64,000 nucleotides of DNA from Dokdonella fugitiva. GTDB lineage: Bacteria > Pseudomonadota > Gammaproteobacteria > Xanthomonadales > Rhodanobacteraceae. Below the pieces are notes generated by a model. That model had not been told where the DNA came from, searched no databases, and saw only the letters and a list, made by a program, of their open reading frames with translations. The translations under genes were made by a program, and so were the position numbers. The DNA lies in assembly GCF_014138265.1 (NCBI RefSeq), contig NZ_JACGXL010000002.1, forward strand, positions 124,001 to 188,000. Reading direction: 5' to 3'. Numbering within the stretch: position 1 is the first letter of the stretch; each line of letters opens with the position of its first letter. Positions 23,993-32,114 of this stretch are shown in pieces.

Positions 23993-25621
23993 TCAATGCG
24001 TCACGTCGCCGTGGGCGAGCACGTCGTCGCGGATCACCGGCGGCACCGTGAACGTGTGGTGCGGCGCCGGCGACGGCACGGTCCACTCGAGGCCGTGCGC
24101 GCCTTCCCACACCTGCGTCGTCGCGCGATTCTTCGAGAAGTAGACCGCGTGGATGACCACGCCGACGAAGATCAGCTGGCTCGCGCCGAACCAGAAGCCG
24201 CCGATCGACGAGATCATGTTGAAGTCGGCGAACGCGACGTTGTAGTCGGGGATGCGGCGCGGCATGCCGGCGAGGCCGAGGAAGTGCTGCGGGAAGAACA
24301 GCACGTTGACCGAGATCACGCTCGACCAGAAGTGGATCTTGCCCCACTTCTCCGAATACATGTTCCCGCACCACTTCGGCAGCCAGTAGTAGGTCGACGC
24401 CATGATCGCGAAGATCGCGCCGGTGACCAGCACGTAGTGGAAGTGCGCGACGACGAAGTAGGTGTCCTGGTACTGGAAGTCGGCCGGCACGATCGCGCAC
24501 ATGACGCCGGAGAAGCCGCCGATCGTGAACAGGATGACGAATGCGATGGCGAACAGCATCGGCGTCTCGAACGTCATCGAGCCGCCCCACATCGTCGACA
24601 CCCAGTTGAACACCTTCACGCCGGTCGGGATGGCGATGAGCATGGTCGCGTACATGAAGTACAGCTCGCCGCCGAGCGGCATGCCGACCGAGAACATGTG
24701 GTGCGCCCAGACGATGAACGAGAGGAACGCGATCGACGCGATCGCGTACACCATCGCCTGGTATCCGAAGATCGGCTTGCGGCTGAAGGTCGGGATGATC
24801 TCCGACACGATGCCGAACGCCGGCAGGATCATGATGTAGACCTCGGGGTGCCCGAAGAACCAGAAGATGTGCTGGAACATCACCGGGTCGCCGCCACCGG
24901 CCGCGTTGAAGAAGCTCGTGCCGAAGAACTTGTCGGTCAGCAACATCGTGACCGCGCCGGCGAGCACCGGCATGACCGCGATGAGCAGGAACGCGGTGAT
25001 CAGCCAGCTCCACACGAACACCGGCATCTTGAGCAGGTCCATGCCCGGCGCGCGCATGTTGAGGATCGTCGCGATGATGTTGATCGCGCCCATGATCGAG
25101 CTGATGCCCATGAGGTGCACCGCGAAGATCATGAAGGCGACGTTGGTGCCGCCCTCGAGCGACAGCGGCGGGTACATCGTCCAGCCGCCCTGCGGGCCGC
25201 CGCCGGGCATGAAGATCTCGGAGATCAGCAGGAAGAACGCGAACGGCAGGATCCAGAACGACCAGTTGTTCATGCGCGGCAGCGCCATGTCCGGCGCACC
25301 GATCATCAGCGGGATCATCCAGTTGCCGAGGCCGACGAACGCCGGCATGACCGCGCCGAAGATCATGATCAGCGCGTGCATGGTCGTCATTTCGTTGAAG
25401 AACTCCGGCTGCACGAGCTGCATGCCCGGCTTGAAGAGTTCCGCGCGGATGACCATCGCCATCGAGCCGCCGATGAAGAACATCAGCAGCGAGAACACGA
25501 GGTACAGCGTGCCGATGTCCTTGTGGTTCGTCGTGAACAGCCAGCGATGCAGGAAGCCTTCCGGCTTGTGATCGTGGTCGTCGTGGGCGTCGTGATCGAT
25601 CGCGGGATTGGCAGCGGCCAT
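23993..25621 (-). CDS. ctaD: Cytochrome c oxidase subunit I
   Basis: 542 residues, twelve-helix heme-copper oxidase core. Active-site features: MTTMHALIMIF (heme a His), WFFGHPEVYIMILPAFG (CuB His cross-linked to Tyr, E of the D-channel region just before), WAHHMFSVG (CuB His pair), and VVAHFHYVLV (heme a3 and a His). The YxxxD/NHKDIGTLYLVFSLLMF opening and length make it an A-type aa3 oxidase, the terminal proton-pumping enzyme of aerobic respiration. ATG 25621 is chosen because MAAANPAIDHDAHDDHDHK is the usual type of hydrophilic start; eleven upstream codons fall in a hairpin repeat. Confidence 0.98.
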   Translation of the reverse strand: MAAANPAIDHDAHDDHDHKPEGFLHRWLFTTNHKDIGTLYLVFSLLMFFIGGSMAMVIRAELFKPGMQLVQPEFFNEMTTMHALIMIFGAVMPAFVGLGNWMIPLMIGAPDMALPRMNNWSFWILPFAFFLLISEIFMPGGGPQGGWTMYPPLSLEGGTNVAFMIFAVHLMGISSIMGAINIIATILNMRAPGMDLLKMPVFVWSWLITAFLLIAVMPVLAGAVTMLLTDKFFGTSFFNAAGGGDPVMFQHIFWFFGHPEVYIMILPAFGIVSEIIPTFSRKPIFGYQAMVYAIASIAFLSFIVWAHHMFSVGMPLGGELYFMYATMLIAIPTGVKVFNWVSTMWGGSMTFETPMLFAIAFVILFTIGGFSGVMCAIVPADFQYQDTYFVVAHFHYVLVTGAIFAIMASTYYWLPKWCGNMYSEKWGKIHFWSSVISVNVLFFPQHFLGLAGMPRRIPDYNVAFADFNMISSIGGFWFGASQLIFVGVVIHAVYFSKNRATTQVWEGAHGLEWTVPSPAPHHTFTVPPVIRDDVLAHGDVTH

Positions 25622-25640
25622 GGCCTTGGAACCTCTATTG

Positions 25641-25736
25641 AAAAGTGCGGCCACGGATGGTCGCTTTTCGCTCTGCTCTCGCGTTCACGGATGAACGCAC
25701 AAGTTGTCGAATGCTTTCGCGTTCACGGGTGAACGC
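25641..25736 (+). repeat. Three GGA-loop hairpins between coxB and ctaD
   Basis: Hairpin 1: GCGGCC (25647-25652), loop ACGGAT, GGTCGC (25659-25664, one G-T pair), flanked by AAAAG and TTTT. Hairpin 2: GCGTTC (25681-25686), loop ACGGAT, GAACGC (25693-25698). Hairpin 3: GCGTTC (25719-25724), loop ACGGGT, GAACGC (25731-25736). Read on the plus strand, opposite to the cox genes. Copies 2 and 3 are direct repeats 38 nt apart. Loop and stem geometry equals the RsmA/CsrA recognition hairpin. Confidence 0.75.
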
Positions 25737-25748
25737 ACGGATTGCTCG

Positions 25749-26654
25749 TCAGCCCTGCGATGCCGGCGCCGGCGTCGCCTGCGCGGTCGCGCCGGCCTTC
25801 TCGGCGGCTTCGGCGGCTTCCTGGCCGGCCAGCCACTGCTCGAACTCGGCCTTCGGCACCGCCTTCACGACGATCGGCATGAAGCCGTGGTCCTTGCCGC
25901 ACAGTTCCGCGCACTGGCCGCGGTAGATGCCCGGCTGGTCGATCTGCGTCCAGTTGTCGTTGATGATTCCCGGGATCGCGTCCTGCTTCCAGCCGAGGCT
26001 CGGCACCCACCATGCGTGGATGACGTCGTCGGCGGTGATCACGAAACGCACCTTCACGCCGACCGGCAGCACGAGCGGCTTGTCGACGTTGAGGAGGTAG
26101 CTGGGGAAGTCGCCGTCCTTGATCGAGTGCGGGTCGATGCCCGAACCGAGCTGGCGCGCCTTGTTCGAGTCGGCATCGAGGCTCGACACGAAGTTCACGC
26201 TAGACGCCTTCTTGAAGTAGTCGACGTACTCGTAGCGCCACTTCCACTGGTAGCCGGTGATCTTGATCGTCATGTCCGAGCCCTTCGCCTCGGCCATGTC
26301 GACGAGCAGCTTGGTCGCCGGCCACGCCATCACGACGAGGATGACGATCGGCACGACCGTCCAGATCACTTCCATCGTGGTGTTGTGGGTCCACTTCGCC
26401 GCGACCGCGCCCTTCGATTTGCGGAAGCGGACCATCGCGACGATCATCGCGCCGAACACGACGATGCCGATCGCTACGCAGACCCAGAACGCGAGCATGT
26501 GCACGCCATGGATGCGCTGCGAGATCGAGGTCGCACCCGGAGCCATGTTGAGCTGCCACGGCTGCGGATTCGCGAACGCCGTTCCGCTCGCCAGCAACGC
26601 GAGTACCGCGAACGCGCGGCAGGCGCGCAGGACCCCGGATGAAATCATCGCCAT
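25749..26654 (-). CDS. ctaC: Cytochrome c oxidase subunit II
   Basis: 301 residues. Signal/anchor start MAMISSGVLRACRAFAVLAL, two membrane helices (HMLAFWVCVAIGIVVFGAMIV and MEVIWTVVPIVILVVMAW), then the periplasmic CuA cupredoxin domain: GYQWKWRYEYVD (electron entry aromatic patch), DVIHAWWVPSLGWKQDAIPG, and the CuA ligands in GQCAELCGKDHGFMPIVV. It takes electrons from cytochrome c. No fused cytochrome c domain. ATG 26654 has AAAGGTG upstream; a 9-bp hairpin lies in its leader. First gene of the oxidase operon. Ends in an Ala/Pro-rich tail. Confidence 0.97.
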   Translation of the reverse strand: MAMISSGVLRACRAFAVLALLASGTAFANPQPWQLNMAPGATSISQRIHGVHMLAFWVCVAIGIVVFGAMIVAMVRFRKSKGAVAAKWTHNTTMEVIWTVVPIVILVVMAWPATKLLVDMAEAKGSDMTIKITGYQWKWRYEYVDYFKKASSVNFVSSLDADSNKARQLGSGIDPHSIKDGDFPSYLLNVDKPLVLPVGVKVRFVITADDVIHAWWVPSLGWKQDAIPGIINDNWTQIDQPGIYRGQCAELCGKDHGFMPIVVKAVPKAEFEQWLAGQEAAEAAEKAGATAQATPAPASQG

Positions 26655-26980
26655 CACCTTTCTGGTTTTGCTCGGACGCGCCCCATTGCGCGGTCGCCGC
26701 GACGACCGCGCGACCGATGCCGGACGCGCCAAACGTCGGGAGCGTAACCCGTCAATGATAGTGGAGCGCGCGCGGCAGCGGCAACCACGCGGGGTCGCGC
26801 CGCAGGCGGCTGCGGCGCGCCCGGGCGCGACAAAGCGCCGCACCGGCCGGGCCGGGCAGGCCCTCGCGCGCGGTTCTTGGCCGGTCGCCGCGCGCTCACT
26901 ACACTAGGCGATCCTGGCGTTTGCCCAGTCCCCGCACCGGCCGCCGTCCGCCGGTGCTCCCCAGCACCCGAGACCGGCCC
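26655..26980. other. Divergent control region between ctaC and putA (326 nt)
   Basis: No gene seen. Contents: on the ctaC side a 9-bp hairpin GCGCGGTCG (26688-26696) with CGACCGCGC (26703-26711) in the presumed ctaC leader; in the middle GC-rich spacer; on the putA side a sigma70-like promoter (26877-26905). Both oxidase and proline-catabolism operons are therefore controlled from this one interval. Confidence 0.6.
26877..26905 (+). promoter_or_regulatory. Sigma70-type promoter of putA
   Basis: TTGGCC (-35, 26877-26882) and TACACT (-10, 26900-26905) with an exact 17-nt spacer; predicted start of transcription near 26912. This makes the open TTG at 26921 nearly leaderless and favours TTG 26981 as putA start. 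Confidence 0.6.
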
Positions 26981-29900
26981 TTGAGCGCATCGCTGCTGCC
27001 CGAACTCCCGCCCGCCCCCGACCCCGTCTGGGCCCGCATCACCGCCGCCTGGGCGCGCGACGAAAGCGACGCCGTCGACGACCTGCTCGCGCAGGCGACG
27101 CTGCCGCCGGCCGAGCGCGAACTCGTACTCGCGCGCGCGTCCGAGCTCGTCGCCCGCGTGCGGGCACGCGCGGGTGAGCAGAGCGCGGTCGAATCGTTCA
27201 TGCGCCAGTACGACCTCTCCAGCGAGGAAGGCGTGCTGCTCATGTGCGTGGCGGAGGCACTGCTGCGCATCCCGGACACGTTCACCGCGGACAAGCTCAT
27301 CCGCGACAAGCTCGGCGAGGCGGACTGGAAGAAGCACCTCGGTACGAGCGAGTCGGTGTTCGTCAACGCGTCGACCTGGGGCCTCATGCTCACCGGCCAC
27401 CTCGTCGCGCTCGCCGAGGAGACGCGGCGCGACTTCACCGGCGCGTTCAAGCGTCTCGTCGGCCGCGCCGGCGAACCGGTGATCCGCCTCGCAGTGCGCC
27501 AAGCGATGCGCATCATGGGCCACCAGTTCGTCATGGGCCGCACGATCGAGGAAGCGCTCGACCGCTCGGCGCAGAAGGACAACGCGGCCTACCGCTATTC
27601 CTACGACATGCTCGGCGAAGCCGCACTCACCGCCGCCGACGCCGAGCGCTACCACCGCGCCTACAAGGACGCGATCGACGCGCTCGGCCGCCGCGGGCCG
27701 TTCGACAGCGTGCTCGACGCGCCGTCGATCTCGGTCAAGCTGTCGGCGCTGCATCCGCGCTACGAGGTCGCCAAGCGCGCGCGCGTGCACGCTGAACTCA
27801 CGCCGAAGCTGCTCGAACTCGCCCAGCTCGCCAAGGCGAACGGCATCGGCATGACCGTCGACGCCGAGGAGTCGGACCGCCTCGAACTCTCGCTCGAAGT
27901 GATCGGCGCGGTGTTCGCGCATGCCTCGCTCGCGGGCTGGAACGGCTTCGGCCTCGCCGTGCAGGCGTACCAGAAGCGCTGCCCGTTCGTGATCGACTGG
28001 CTCGCCGACACCGCGCGCAAGGCCGGTCGCCGCTGGTGCGTGCGCCTGGTCAAGGGCGCGTACTGGGACTCGGAGATCAAGCGCGCGCAGGAACAGGGCC
28101 TGTCCGGCTACCCGGTCTACACGCGCAAGCCGAACACCGACGTGTCCTACCTCGCCTGTGCGCGGCGCCTGTTCGCGGCCGGCGCGGACCTCATTTATCC
28201 GCAGTTCGCGACGCACAACGCGCACACGATCGCGGCGATCCACCACTACGCGCAGAAGCGACCGTTCGAGTTCCAGCGCTTGCACGGCATGGGCGCCGAC
28301 CTCTACGCGGAAGTCATTGGCGAGAAGCACCTCGACGCTCCGTGCCGCGTGTACGCGCCGGTCGGCAGCCACGAGGACCTGCTGCCGTACCTCGTGCGGC
28401 GCCTGCTCGAGAACGGCGCCAACACCTCGTTCGTCAATCGCGTCGTCGACGAGAACGTGTCGATCCGCGACCTCGTCGCCGACCCGTGCGAAACGGTGCG
28501 CGCGTTCTCCTCCAAGCCGCACCCGCGCATCCCGCTGCCGGTCGGCCTCTACGGCGGCTCTGCGCTTGCGCAGAGCCCAACCCATGCATCCAGGAAGAAT
28601 TCCATGGGCGTCAACCTCGCCAACGACAACGAACTCAAGGCCCTCGCCGAAGCCGTCAACGCGCCACGCGCGCCGTGGACCGCGGCGCCGCTCGTGCCCG
28701 GCGCGAAGACCGGCGAAGCGCCGCGCGCGGTGACGAACCCGGGCGATCGCCGCGAAGTCGTCGGCGAGACGCGCAACGCGGACGCCGCGACGATCGAGAA
28801 GGCGCTCGCCAACGCGGTCGCCGCGCAGCCCGACTGGGACGCATTGCCGGCCGCGAGCCGCGCCACGATCCTCGAACACGCGGCCGACCTGCTCGAGCAG
28901 CGCCGCGGCGAGTTCATCGCGCTGTGCGTGCGCGAGGCGGGCAAGACGATCCCGGCCGCGATCTCCGAAGTGCGCGAGGCGGCCGACATGTGCCGCTACT
29001 ACGCGGCCCTCTCGCGCAAGCTGTTCGGCACGCCCGAGGCACTGCCCGGCCCGACCGGCGAATCGAACCAGCTGTTCCTGCGCGGCCGCGGCGTATTCGT
29101 CTGCATCAGCCCGTGGAACTTCCCGCTCGCGATCTTCATGGGCCAGGTCGCCGCCGGCCTCGCCGCGGGCAACGCGGTGATCGCCAAGCCGGCCGACCAG
29201 ACCACGCTCGTCGGCTGCGCCGCGGTGAAACTGCTGCACGAAGCCGGCGTACCCGAGGCCGTGCTGCAGTTCGTGCCGGCGAAGGGCTCGATGATCGGCA
29301 ACACGCTGCTGACCAAGCCCGACGTGTCCGGCGTGTGCTTCACCGGCTCGACCGAGACCGCCTGGACGATCAACCGCACGCTCGCCGCGCGCAACGCGCC
29401 GATCGCCGCGCTGATCGCCGAAACCGGCGGCCAGAACGCGCTCATCGCCGACTCCTCGGCGCTGCCCGAGCAGCTCGTCAAGGACGTGCTCGCGTCGGCG
29501 TTCGATTCCGCCGGCCAGCGCTGCTCGGCCGCGCGCGTGCTGTACGTGCAGGAAGACATCGCCGACAAGGTCATCGCGATGCTCAAGGGCGCGATGGACG
29601 AGCTCGTCGTCGGCGACCCGGCCAAGCTGTCGACCGACGTCGGCCCGGTCATCGACGAACCGTCGCGTACGTTCCTCGTCGAGCACGCCGCGCGCATGGA
29701 CCGCAAGGCGAAGAAGATCAACGAGGCCAAGCTCGACGCCGGCGCGGAGCACGGAACGTTCTTCGCACCGCGCGCGTACGAGATCCCGTCGCTGTCGCTG
29801 CTCACCCAGGAAGTGTTCGGCCCGGTGCTGCACGTGCTGCGCTGGAAGGGCAGCGAACTCGACAAGGTCATCGATGCGATCAACGCGACCGGCTTCGGCC

Positions 29901-30160
29901 TCACGCTCGGCGTGCACAGCCGTATCGACGCGACGATCGAGCACATCGCGCGCCGTGCGAAGGTCGGCAACTGCTACGTCAACCGCAACCAGATCGGCGC
30001 GGTCGTCGGCGTGCAGCCGTTCGGCGGCGAAGGCCTGAGCGGCACCGGCCCGAAGGCCGGCGGCCCGCACTACCTCGTGCGCTTCGCGACCGAACGCACG
30101 TTGACGATCAACACGACCGCGGCGGGCGGCAACGCGTCGCTGCTCACGCTCGGCGAATGA
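26981..30160 (+). CDS. putA: Bifunctional proline dehydrogenase / P5C dehydrogenase PutA
   Basis: About 1059 residues, oxidising proline to glutamate in two steps and feeding electrons to the quinone pool. N-terminal helical arm, then a FAD proline dehydrogenase barrel (SISVKLSALHPRYE, VDAEESDRLELSLEV, RLVKGAYWDSEIK, YPQFATHNAHT, CRVYAPVGSHEDLLPYLVRRLLENG), a linker, then an aldehyde dehydrogenase domain (ISPWNFPLAIF, catalytic Glu about 814 in AETGGQNA, catalytic Cys 848 in AGQRCSAAR). The ribbon-helix-helix DNA-binding domain of E. coli-type PutA is absent, so it does not repress itself. The linker holds about 10 extra residues encoded by a perfect hairpin. No ATG is available near the start; TTG 26981 preferred, TTG 26921 possible. 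Confidence 0.95.
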   Translation: MSASLLPELPPAPDPVWARITAAWARDESDAVDDLLAQATLPPAERELVLARASELVARVRARAGEQSAVESFMRQYDLSSEEGVLLMCVAEALLRIPDTFTADKLIRDKLGEADWKKHLGTSESVFVNASTWGLMLTGHLVALAEETRRDFTGAFKRLVGRAGEPVIRLAVRQAMRIMGHQFVMGRTIEEALDRSAQKDNAAYRYSYDMLGEAALTAADAERYHRAYKDAIDALGRRGPFDSVLDAPSISVKLSALHPRYEVAKRARVHAELTPKLLELAQLAKANGIGMTVDAEESDRLELSLEVIGAVFAHASLAGWNGFGLAVQAYQKRCPFVIDWLADTARKAGRRWCVRLVKGAYWDSEIKRAQEQGLSGYPVYTRKPNTDVSYLACARRLFAAGADLIYPQFATHNAHTIAAIHHYAQKRPFEFQRLHGMGADLYAEVIGEKHLDAPCRVYAPVGSHEDLLPYLVRRLLENGANTSFVNRVVDENVSIRDLVADPCETVRAFSSKPHPRIPLPVGLYGGSALAQSPTHASRKNSMGVNLANDNELKALAEAVNAPRAPWTAAPLVPGAKTGEAPRAVTNPGDRREVVGETRNADAATIEKALANAVAAQPDWDALPAASRATILEHAADLLEQRRGEFIALCVREAGKTIPAAISEVREAADMCRYYAALSRKLFGTPEALPGPTGESNQLFLRGRGVFVCISPWNFPLAIFMGQVAAGLAAGNAVIAKPADQTTLVGCAAVKLLHEAGVPEAVLQFVPAKGSMIGNTLLTKPDVSGVCFTGSTETAWTINRTLAARNAPIAALIAETGGQNALIADSSALPEQLVKDVLASAFDSAGQRCSAARVLYVQEDIADKVIAMLKGAMDELVVGDPAKLSTDVGPVIDEPSRTFLVEHAARMDRKAKKINEAKLDAGAEHGTFFAPRAYEIPSLSLLTQEVFGPVLHVLRWKGSELDKVIDAINATGFGLTLGVHSRIDATIEHIARRAKVGNCYVNRNQIGAVVGVQPFGGEGLSGTGPKAGGPHYLVRFATERTLTINTTAAGGNASLLTLGE
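28556..28577 (+). repeat. 10-bp hairpin inside putA linker
   Basis: GGCTCTGCGC (28556-28565) and GCGCAGAGCC (28568-28577) are perfect complements with a 2-nt loop. It encodes GSALAQSP in the linker between the two catalytic domains (about residues 526-533), just where other PutA proteins go directly from LYG to N-S-x-G. Probably a repeat insertion tolerated in a flexible linker. Confidence 0.6.
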
Positions 30161-30182
30161 CGGTGCGTCCGCGGTCCGGCGA

Positions 30183-32114
30183 ATGATCGGCCGCGCGCTC
30201 GCCTCGACCGTGCTACGACGCCCGTTGCCGCACTGCGCGACGATCCTGCTAGCGCTTGCGGCATCGGCCGCGAATGCGGTGCAACCGTCGTCGTTGGCCC
30301 GCCTGCAGCAGTATCACGATCCCGCGTACATCGGCGGGCTCGACCAGGCCGGCGTCACGCTCGCCGCCGAGCTCGCGCACGACCTTGGCGCGTCCGTCGC
30401 CGCCGCGAGCACGCCGTGCGACGCACCCGATCCGCGTGCCGGGCAGCGACTGCGGGGCGGCCGGAATGACAAAGGCGATGGCTTCGCGCAGGTTCCGCCC
30501 GAACTGCGCGACCTCGCATTGGCCGCGCGCGACGGGACACCCGAACAACGAGCCGTCGCGCTGTCCGCCATCGGGCTCGTCGGCAACGGAGCTCGCGCCG
30601 CCGCACCGTTCATCGAATCGCTGCACGACCCCTGGAGCCGGACCGCGCTGTCGCGGGTAACCTGCGAGCAGTGGACGGCGGGCGCACTCGCGCGACTGGT
30701 GCCACCGGCCGCGATGCCCGCATCGCATCGGGAGAACGGCTGCGACGCCGCCGTCACCACGTGGTTGTGGCGCCAGAGCCTCGACGTGCAGCGGACCTGG
30801 CCCGACGACGTCCTCGTGTCGCAATGGGGAGAACTCGTTCAAGGCTGCGCGTCTCCGACGATCCCTGCCGATGAGCTGGCGATATTGCGCCGCCGCCTCG
30901 ATGACACCTCGGTTTCCCTGTCGCGCAAGGCGGAATGGATCGAGATGCTGCCGCCGGTGGGGCCGCGTGCGGCTTCGCTGGCCGACGTGCTGACCCTGTA
31001 TGCGCACGCGCCCGACGCGCGCGTCGCGTTCGCGGCGCAGCGCGCGCTGGTCGCAACGGGAACGGAGGCGGGCGCGCGCGTCTTCGTCGAGTGGCTCGAC
31101 CACGGGGTTTCCGCGCTGGCGTGGGGCGGCACGCGACAGCTCGCGCCGCATTCCCGCATCGTGCTGCCAGCGCTGGAGCGTGCGCTGGACGGCGCGGACT
31201 TCCGCAATCGCGCAGCGGCCGCCGAAGCGATCGGCGCCTTCGGCGACCCTGCCGGCGTGTCCATCCTCGTGCGGCATGCGTTGCGCTCGATCGACTGGCC
31301 GACCGCGCAAGCCGCGATCAATGCCCTCGCCGGATTCGCGGCGACCGACGCCGACGCCAAGGCCGCCTTGCGCGAGGTCGCGTCCGGCTACTGGTCCGGG
31401 CGCGTGCGCGAGGTGGCGCGGCTCGCGCTCGCAACCGGCCGCGGCCTCGAAGGTGATCCGTTCGGCTGTGCCCAGACGCCCGAACAGGCGCAAGCCAGGG
31501 AAGCGGACGCGCGCGTGGGCGACAAGACCGGAATGACCTGCATCCGGATCTGCTACGGCTGCACGCTCGACCATCGCCTCGCCGAATGCGGCACCGAACA
31601 TCACCGTCGCGGTACCTATGCGATCGCGGACGGCCGGCGGATGCATATCCGCTGGAACACGCCGAAGCGGCAACCGCTTCCTCGCGTCTCCGTCGAAGCA
31701 TTGTCGTCGTGGTGCGCGTCGATGGGATCGACGTCGACGCTGCGCGTCGGTGACGACGGCTGGCTGGTCGGTTGCGACGGTTTCGAGAACGACGGCGCAC
31801 TCGCGTTCGTTCCCGCCAAGGGCGAGGCGCGCGTCGTGCCGATCGGCGAAATGGGCGTCGTCGCCCTGCTCGAATGGAACCATCGCTATTTCGCCGCGGG
31901 GTCGTCGCCGCTCGCATTCGGCGACGCAGGCGCGCTCTACGAACTGGTACGCCGCGATGCCTCGAACTGGGAGGCGAAGGCCGTCGCAGCACTGCCCTCG
32001 GTGCCGACGGGCGCCGCAGCGACACCCGCGGGGCTGGCCTTCGCCGACGAGCGCGGCGCCGTGCTGTTCGATCCCGCTGCGGATGCCCTGTTGCCGTTCG
32101 ACTGCAGCCGCTGA
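30183..32114 (+). CDS. Exported HEAT-repeat protein of unknown function
   Basis: 643 residues with a signal peptide (LLALAASAANA near residue 32). Central part has HEAT/PBS-like helical repeats, e.g. LRDLALAARDGTPEQRAVALSAIGLVGNGA, PALERALDGADFRNRAAAAEAIGAFGD and AINALAGFAATDADAKAALREVA given here as separate pieces. A cysteine-rich knot follows (MTCIRICYGCTLDHRLAECG), then a C-terminal half that looks like a small beta-propeller or sheet domain ending LLPFDCSR. Not matched to a named family. ATG 30183 sits 22 nt after putA, so readthrough from putA is likely, though no functional tie is evident. Its 3' third is overlapped on the other strand by the read-through end of the arginase-family frame. 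Confidence 0.7.
   Translation: MIGRALASTVLRRPLPHCATILLALAASAANAVQPSSLARLQQYHDPAYIGGLDQAGVTLAAELAHDLGASVAAASTPCDAPDPRAGQRLRGGRNDKGDGFAQVPPELRDLALAARDGTPEQRAVALSAIGLVGNGARAAAPFIESLHDPWSRTALSRVTCEQWTAGALARLVPPAAMPASHRENGCDAAVTTWLWRQSLDVQRTWPDDVLVSQWGELVQGCASPTIPADELAILRRRLDDTSVSLSRKAEWIEMLPPVGPRAASLADVLTLYAHAPDARVAFAAQRALVATGTEAGARVFVEWLDHGVSALAWGGTRQLAPHSRIVLPALERALDGADFRNRAAAAEAIGAFGDPAGVSILVRHALRSIDWPTAQAAINALAGFAATDADAKAALREVASGYWSGRVREVARLALATGRGLEGDPFGCAQTPEQAQAREADARVGDKTGMTCIRICYGCTLDHRLAECGTEHHRRGTYAIADGRRMHIRWNTPKRQPLPRVSVEALSSWCASMGSTSTLRVGDDGWLVGCDGFENDGALAFVPAKGEARVVPIGEMGVVALLEWNHRYFAAGSSPLAFGDAGALYELVRRDASNWEAKAVAALPSVPTGAAATPAGLAFADERGAVLFDPAADALLPFDCSR

Noticed and set aside
26921-26980. 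TTG 26921 as putA start
   Set aside because: Only about 9 nt after the predicted transcription start and encodes a Pro/Arg-rich peptide unlike PutA N-termini; TTG 26981 preferred but not proven.
26654-30070. Open frame of 1138 codons antisense to putA
   Set aside because: Arg/Glu/Ala/Val-rich composition with no domain, exactly opposite a conserved enzyme; an artefact of high GC.
30462-30476. CGGAATGACAAAG in the HEAT gene as another repeat insertion
   Set aside because: Looks like the end of common dispersed repeats, but there is no inverted partner nearby and no family alignment to show extra residues.
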